From positions 124,001 through 188,000 of the forward strand of contig CAVUKI010000008.1 in NCBI GenBank assembly GCA_963741995.1: a DNA stretch of 64,000 nt. The letters are read 5' to 3'. The notes under the pieces were generated by a model that was given only the letters and a program-made list of their open reading frames with translations, was not told the DNA's origin and made no database searches. Source of the DNA: Bog-473 sp963741995. Lineage in GTDB: Bacteria; Actinomycetota; Acidimicrobiia; Acidimicrobiales; RAAP-2. Every line of letters begins with the position of its first letter. Positions within the stretch are counted from its first letter, which is position 1. Positions 60,609-64,000 of this stretch are shown piece by piece. Position numbers and translations under genes: made by a program.

Positions 60609-60836
60609 GAGGGTGCTTCACTTCGCCGAGTCGGAGTGCGGTGGTCTGCGCATTGGTCAAACGTTGGGCGCGAGACCCTGCGTCAGCAAGCGACCCTTGC
60701 AGGTGTATCCTCGTATCGGCTCATTGAGAGCAGCAGCGTCCCCGCTTACGGTGACAAGATCGCGAGTCCCAATGGGTATCGAAGCACAGTGGTGGGCGGG
60801 TCCGACCTGCCATCGCCAACGGTGTGCCTCGGAGCT

Positions 60837-61106
60837 ATGACTGAGGCGTACGACACGGGTATGGATCTGCTCATCGAATCTGCCAATGAGCTCGACATGA
60901 CAGCTGGGGCCTGCGAAAGCTCAGAGGATGCGGCACGCCTCTTTGCACTAGCGGACCGGATCCGAAGCTACCTAGCAACGAGCCGTCCCACAACGACTCT
61001 TGGAATGCCTCGGATCGTCTCCGACGAGGTCCGCCTGACCGATGAAAACGTGATTCATCGGACCGCAGGGTTCAACCAGTCCCACATACGCATCCTGTCG
61101 GAGTGA
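60837..61106 (+). CDS. 89-aa hypothetical protein
   Basis: ATG 60837 begins MTEAYDTGMDLLIESANELD; the frame is open about 200 bp further upstream, so the start is unsure. The N-terminal half is predicted helical and acidic (CESSEDAARLFALADRIRSY), the C-terminal half ends TAGFNQSHIRILSE. No recognisable family. It is the second small gene in the tRNA-Lys-associated region and precedes a palindrome and the zinc-ribbon gene. Confidence 0.4.
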   Translation: MTEAYDTGMDLLIESANELDMTAGACESSEDAARLFALADRIRSYLATSRPTTTLGMPRIVSDEVRLTDENVIHRTAGFNQSHIRILSE

Positions 61107-61110
61107 CTTT

Positions 61111-61136
61111 CATCTGGCATATGTGCCAGATGAGGG
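61111..61136. repeat. Palindrome and first copy of GTGCCAGATGAGGG
   Basis: CATCTGGCA (61111-61119) and TGCCAGATG (61124-61132) form a 9-bp dyad around TATG. The right half extends into GTGCCAGATGAGGG (61123-61136), which recurs at 61547-61560. Both copies lie shortly before or at a gene start (zinc-ribbon gene; P-loop gene), so a shared operator or transcription signal is possible. Confidence 0.55.
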
Positions 61137-61206
61137 TGCCCCAATCCGTCGCCCGTCGCGTATCCCGTACGATGCCGGTCTGGGGCTGGCCCGATACCGT
61201 GAAGCC

Positions 61207-61557
61207 ATGGCGTCGAAGCTGTGCGAACAGTGCGGGACGACGATCCTCTACTGCGATCGACACGATGCCTATTTCTGTCCCACCTGTGACGCCTGGGTTG
61301 AAGCGGCGTGCTCCGACCCATCCTGTACGTACTGCCCCGGTCGTCCCAATGCTCCGAGCGGATGCAACCATCCAGATCGGCTCTACAACATCAACGAACA
61401 GAAGTTCGGCCCCTGCCCCAGTGCGCCGGGACTCGGTCCCACTGTGCGACACCCGATGGGACACTCTTCACCTGGTTGTCAACAATTCCGCCACGGGATA
61501 GGGCGGGATGCCCCCTCGTTCACCTGGTATCCGGCAATATGCCCTGGTGCCAGATGA
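61207..61557 (+). CDS. Small zinc-ribbon protein
   Basis: 116 aa from ATG 61207. The N-terminal half holds nine cysteines in CxxC-like pairs: LCEQCGTTILYCDRHDAYFC, CPTCDAWVEAACSDPSCTYC and SGC, plus histidines, suggesting two zinc sites. The C-terminal half is Pro/Gly-rich and less ordered. Similar short Cys-rich proteins occur in other actinobacteria without assigned function. Its last 11 bases overlap the proposed start of the P-loop gene in another frame. Confidence 0.6.
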   Translation: MASKLCEQCGTTILYCDRHDAYFCPTCDAWVEAACSDPSCTYCPGRPNAPSGCNHPDRLYNINEQKFGPCPSAPGLGPTVRHPMGHSSPGCQQFRHGIGRDAPSFTWYPAICPGAR

Positions 61558-61560
61558 GGG
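61547..61560 (+). repeat. Second copy of GTGCCAGATGAGGG
   Basis: Exact 14-bp repeat of 61123-61136, here providing the GTG that is the likely start of the P-loop kinase gene. The surrounding sequence (CACCTGGTATCCGGCAATATG) shares only parts of the palindrome found at the first copy. Confidence 0.55.
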
Positions 61561-62116
61561 CTCGACGGAATCTCGATCTGTAAGGGACATACCATCCAGG
61601 ATTTCACGCGTCGTGGTCACTGGCATGGCCGGAGCGGGCAAGAGCACGTTCTCGCGAGCGCTGTCGGCCAAAACTGGCCTTCCCGTCATCCATCTCGACA
61701 TCCACTTCTGGAAACCGGGCTGGGTGGAGCCGTCCGAGGACCAGTGGCGCGAGACCCAGCGCGGCTTGCTTGCCAGCGACGAGTGGATCGCCGACGGCAA
61801 CTACCATGCCACGCTCGACCTTCGACTTGAGCGTGCAGACACCGTCGTGTTTCTCGATACTCCATGGTGGGTGTGTGCACGGCGAGCGGTCGTCCGCGGG
61901 GTTCGTAAGCGTCCGGTTGGCTTCCAGCTTCCCAACGGCTGTGACGAGTCGTTTTCGCGACGGTTGAGCGCAGAATGGTCGCTGGTCTGGCGCATCTGGC
62001 GAGACCGCCGATCTGAGCGCGAACTAGAGCTCGGTATTTTGTCGCGACACGGGAACCACATGGCGTTATACGTTCTCCGCTCTGAGCGCGATGTCCGTGA
62101 CTTCCTCAATACATAG
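61547..62116 (+). CDS. P-loop kinase-like protein (DNA topology modulation/FlaR-like)
   Basis: 189 aa from GTG 61547, preceded by weak signals; later starts (just before RISRVVVTGM) are possible. The Walker A motif is VVVTGMAGAGKSTFSRALS, followed by PVIHLDIHFWKPGWVEPS and WIADGNYHATLDLRLERADT, the pattern of the small P-loop group annotated as topology modulation or adenylate-kinase-like proteins. A lid-type arginine-rich segment (RAVVRGVRKRPVGFQLPNGC) follows. It probably phosphorylates a nucleotide or small molecule; substrate unknown. Confidence 0.75.
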   Translation: MPDEGSTESRSVRDIPSRISRVVVTGMAGAGKSTFSRALSAKTGLPVIHLDIHFWKPGWVEPSEDQWRETQRGLLASDEWIADGNYHATLDLRLERADTVVFLDTPWWVCARRAVVRGVRKRPVGFQLPNGCDESFSRRLSAEWSLVWRIWRDRRSERELELGILSRHGNHMALYVLRSERDVRDFLNT

Positions 62117-62260
62117 GTGACGTCAGCGAACCATCTGAAGGGCGCCCCACTGCCGGATGGGGGCTTGGACGGACGACGGAGCATGTGGCACTTGTGCCGT
62201 GCTCGACGCCCGTTTCTCGCCAGCCGACGTTTGGGGCCAGTCGAGGGATAGCCTCGGGGT

Positions 62261-62584
62261 GTGGCGCGGAGAACAACGAGAGAGGTTAACTACGGCGGGC
62301 CCGTCGAGATCTGGATGGATGGCAGCAAGCGGTTTGAGGCGGGCATTCGACTGACTAAACACGAGATTGTCGAGGACATCGACACGTTGGCTGGTAAAGA
62401 AACCGTGTTGGCCGGGACGGTCTGGGATGGGCGATTCCGAGGGGCAACTGAGAATGACCTCCGAGCCCTCCAGGTGGCCGGTGAATTCGAGCTCAGATTG
62501 GATACCGGTTCAGTGGGTTCTGCCGTGCTGCCCAACGGCAGGGACCTCGCCTACCTCCAGGGCCTGGGCGATCCGCCGTTCTGA
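62261..62584 (+). CDS. 107-aa hypothetical protein
   Basis: GTG 62261. Soluble, beta-rich by its alternating pattern (EIWMDGSKRFEAGIRLTKHE, AGTVWDGRFRGATENDLRAL, EFELRLDTGSVGSAVLPNG). No family recognised, no signal peptide. GAGAG-type ribosome site is absent directly upstream. Codon use again is less GC-rich than in the core. No neighbour overlaps; 144 bp separate it from the P-loop gene. Confidence 0.5.
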   Translation: MARRTTREVNYGGPVEIWMDGSKRFEAGIRLTKHEIVEDIDTLAGKETVLAGTVWDGRFRGATENDLRALQVAGEFELRLDTGSVGSAVLPNGRDLAYLQGLGDPPF

Positions 62585-62836
62585 ACGATCCGCCCGCCTC
62601 TACGAGGTCACAGCCCGAGGCCGTACAGAACCTCGATGACCCATCCCGGTATTGGCTAGAGCGGGATGATGGACGGCTGTGCTGCGCCAATGGTGACGTC
62701 GGCAAATCATTGAACAGCGGGTCGGCGCCGACATCGTCTATTGGGCCTGTGACAGGTCCTGGCTTCTGATTTGACTGCCCCACTTCGCCGGCCTGGGGTC
62801 ATGCCGGCGGCCGCTCGTCGATCTAGCGTTGGGGCC
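62585..62836. other. Gap before the last small gene
   Basis: 252 bases without a supported gene. A TAGCGT hexamer at about 62824-62829, just before the ATG at 62837, could be a -10 element for a near-leaderless transcript. No repeat stands out. Confidence 0.35.
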
Positions 62837-63340
62837 ATGACCCGCAAGGCTGGCCCGAGCGACGAGGACTACCACAGCGCCGTCCGCCTCGGTCTGCTCG
62901 GTCTGACCGCAGGCGAGGATGCTGCCGTGGACTCCATCATGGAGCAGCTGGCTGGCTTGCACCCTCGCAACAACACCTTCCCGGCTGAGGTCTTGCTCGA
63001 GCTGGCCGCCGAGGCCATCGATGAGTCCGGAGTGTCATCGGCCGACCCGATCCAATGCGAGGGAATGCGCGACCGCCATCTCCCCGAATACCACTTCCGT
63101 GGCAAGTCTCAGCAGCACAAGAGTCACTATGCCCTCATGGCCGCCGCCATGATCCGGGCCGGCGTCTATCCCGACCTCCTCGACGAGGCTTACGGGTGGG
63201 GCATCGATGACATGTGGACGTACGCCTTCTACGCCCTGGTTCTGTACGGTCGCGTCGCCGCCGAGCGGACGGGACGACCGCTCAAGGACATTGCCACCGC
63301 ACTCGCCGAGCGACGGTGCCTCGACCTGGAAGACTCCTAA
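62837..63340 (+). CDS. 167-aa hypothetical protein
   Basis: ATG 62837. Helical, soluble protein with MTRKAGPSDEDYHSAVRLGL, LLELAAEAIDESGVSSADPI, RDRHLPEYHFRGKSQQHKSH and a hydrophobic C-terminal half (WTYAFYALVLYGRVAAERTG). The conserved-looking His/Arg run in the middle may bind nucleic acid or metal. No family recognised. The stop codon overlaps by four bases the stop of the convergent integrase pseudogene. Confidence 0.6.
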   Translation: MTRKAGPSDEDYHSAVRLGLLGLTAGEDAAVDSIMEQLAGLHPRNNTFPAEVLLELAAEAIDESGVSSADPIQCEGMRDRHLPEYHFRGKSQQHKSHYALMAAAMIRAGVYPDLLDEAYGWGIDDMWTYAFYALVLYGRVAAERTGRPLKDIATALAERRCLDLEDS

Positions 63341-64000
63341 CCGCCGGCCACGAAGGCCACCACGACATAGGCGGCATGACGATCGAAGTTCTCCCGTCGA
63401 CGGTCGTAGATGGTGGTCGTCCTCGGGTCGACGTGCCGTGCGGCGATCTGGACGTCACGCAAGGGCACCCCCGCATCGAGCGCCGCCATGATGAACGCGG
63501 CACGCAGCATGTGGGGGTGGACAATCCCGAGGCCGGCCCGCTTGCCGATGGAGCGGACCTAGCGGTGTGCGGTGCGGCGGTCGAGTCGCTGACCATCGTG
63601 GCGATGCAGGATCGGTCCCTCGCATCGCTCGCCCAAGGCCAGGTCAATGGTCCGGGCCACCCTTGGAACCAGGGGAATCACGGCCGGCTTGTTGCCCTTC
63701 CCGATGATGCGCATGGTGCGATGGCCCCGGTCGAAGCCGAGGTCCTCAGCGTCGGTGGCACAGGCCTCGCTCACTCGCAGTCCGTTCAGGCCAAGCAATG
63801 CGGCGAAGGCTGCGTGGTCGGGGTCGTAGCGCTCGGCCGTGAAGAGGAATCGACCGAGCTCGCCTCGGTCAAGGCCACGACCCTCGCTCGGGTAGACCTT
63901 TGGCCGGCGGGCGTACTGCGCCGGGTTCGAGGCGATCCGGCCGTCGATGTGAGCGAAGCGGTAGAATTCATAGATGGTCGAAAGGAGCCGGTCGATCGTC
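63337..64000 (-). pseudogene. Second tyrosine recombinase with in-frame amber codon, cut by the window edge
   Basis: The frame from the window end contains ALLGLNGLRVSEACATDAED with the first catalytic Arg, MRIIGKGNKPAVIPLVPRVA and the segment DGQRLDRRTAHR, then TAG at 63561-63559. Past the TAG the same frame continues VRSIGKRAGLGIVHPHMLRA (HxxR) and ARHVDPRTTTIYDRRR with the Tyr. The stop sits where such integrases often have Trp (TGG to TAG would explain it). The C-terminal catalytic residues would be lost without read-through. The N-terminus lies beyond the window. Confidence 0.85.

Overview
The window is high-GC DNA with frequent GTG starts and ATGA/GTGA stop-start overlaps. It carries a LexA box of the CGAAC-N4-GTTCG type, several F420/flavin luciferase-like (LLM) oxidoreductases and abundant acyl-CoA catabolism genes. 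This points to an actinobacterium; the rimO-pgsA-cinA-recA neighbourhood would suit an Acidimicrobiia-like soil or aquatic lineage, but that placement is inference. Four genes are interrupted by frameshifts or a stop (16.3, 36.5, 43.6 and 63.3 kb), so either real decay or an assembly with residual indels is possible.

Layout. (1) 0-5.4 kb is a left accessory region: a two-gene membrane-protein operon, a complete IS1380-like element with 21-bp inverted repeats, and a tyrosine integrase with a translationally coupled 53-aa gene, ending at tRNA-Ser(GCT). (2) 5.6-18.4 kb is core: rimO, pgsA, cinA, an OmpR-type response regulator/kinase pair, a polyprenol-phosphate glycosyltransferase plus a PMT-type glycosyltransferase, a macrodomain protein, two related secreted proteins (one frameshifted) and recA behind an SOS box. 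11-bp-spaced TCACA repeats upstream of both the regulator and the glycosyltransferase suggest one local regulon. (3) 18.5-27.9 kb: methyltransferase, DUF3048 lipoprotein, Tat-exported dimethylformamidase-beta-like protein, hexapeptide acyltransferase, serB, hemolysin III protein, a second PMT-type glycosyltransferase and GtrA.

(4) 27.8-33.9 kb is a divergent catabolic locus. A five-gene minus-strand operon (CMD, enoyl-CoA hydratase, LLM monooxygenase, amidohydrolase, CoA-transferase) faces a plus-strand operon (unknown 227-aa protein, 28-aa microprotein, NTF2-like protein). A 20-bp perfect palindrome lies between them. (5) 34-43.6 kb: NERD protein, S33 peptidase, broken GH78 rhamnosidase, NHL propeller, dienelactone hydrolase/DUF6295/APH operon and an LLM oxidoreductase.

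(6) 43.6-58.5 kb is the most unusual part, a signalling-transport locus. One arm holds a cNMP-binding protein, an MBL hydrolase, a CrtI-like oxidoreductase and a broken FtsX permease. The divergent arm holds a response regulator fused to a class III nucleotide cyclase, a MacB-type ATPase and a large NarX-like kinase, followed by a stand-alone receiver, a NarL regulator and an intact FtsX permease. Paralogous LLM oxidoreductases flank the whole locus. The set looks like a cyclic-nucleotide and phosphorelay circuit controlling an ABC transporter. (7) 59.5-64 kb is a right accessory region starting at tRNA-Lys(TTT): an integrase remnant running into the tRNA, a SnoaL remnant, small orphan genes, a zinc-ribbon protein, a P-loop kinase and a second integrase with an in-frame amber codon.
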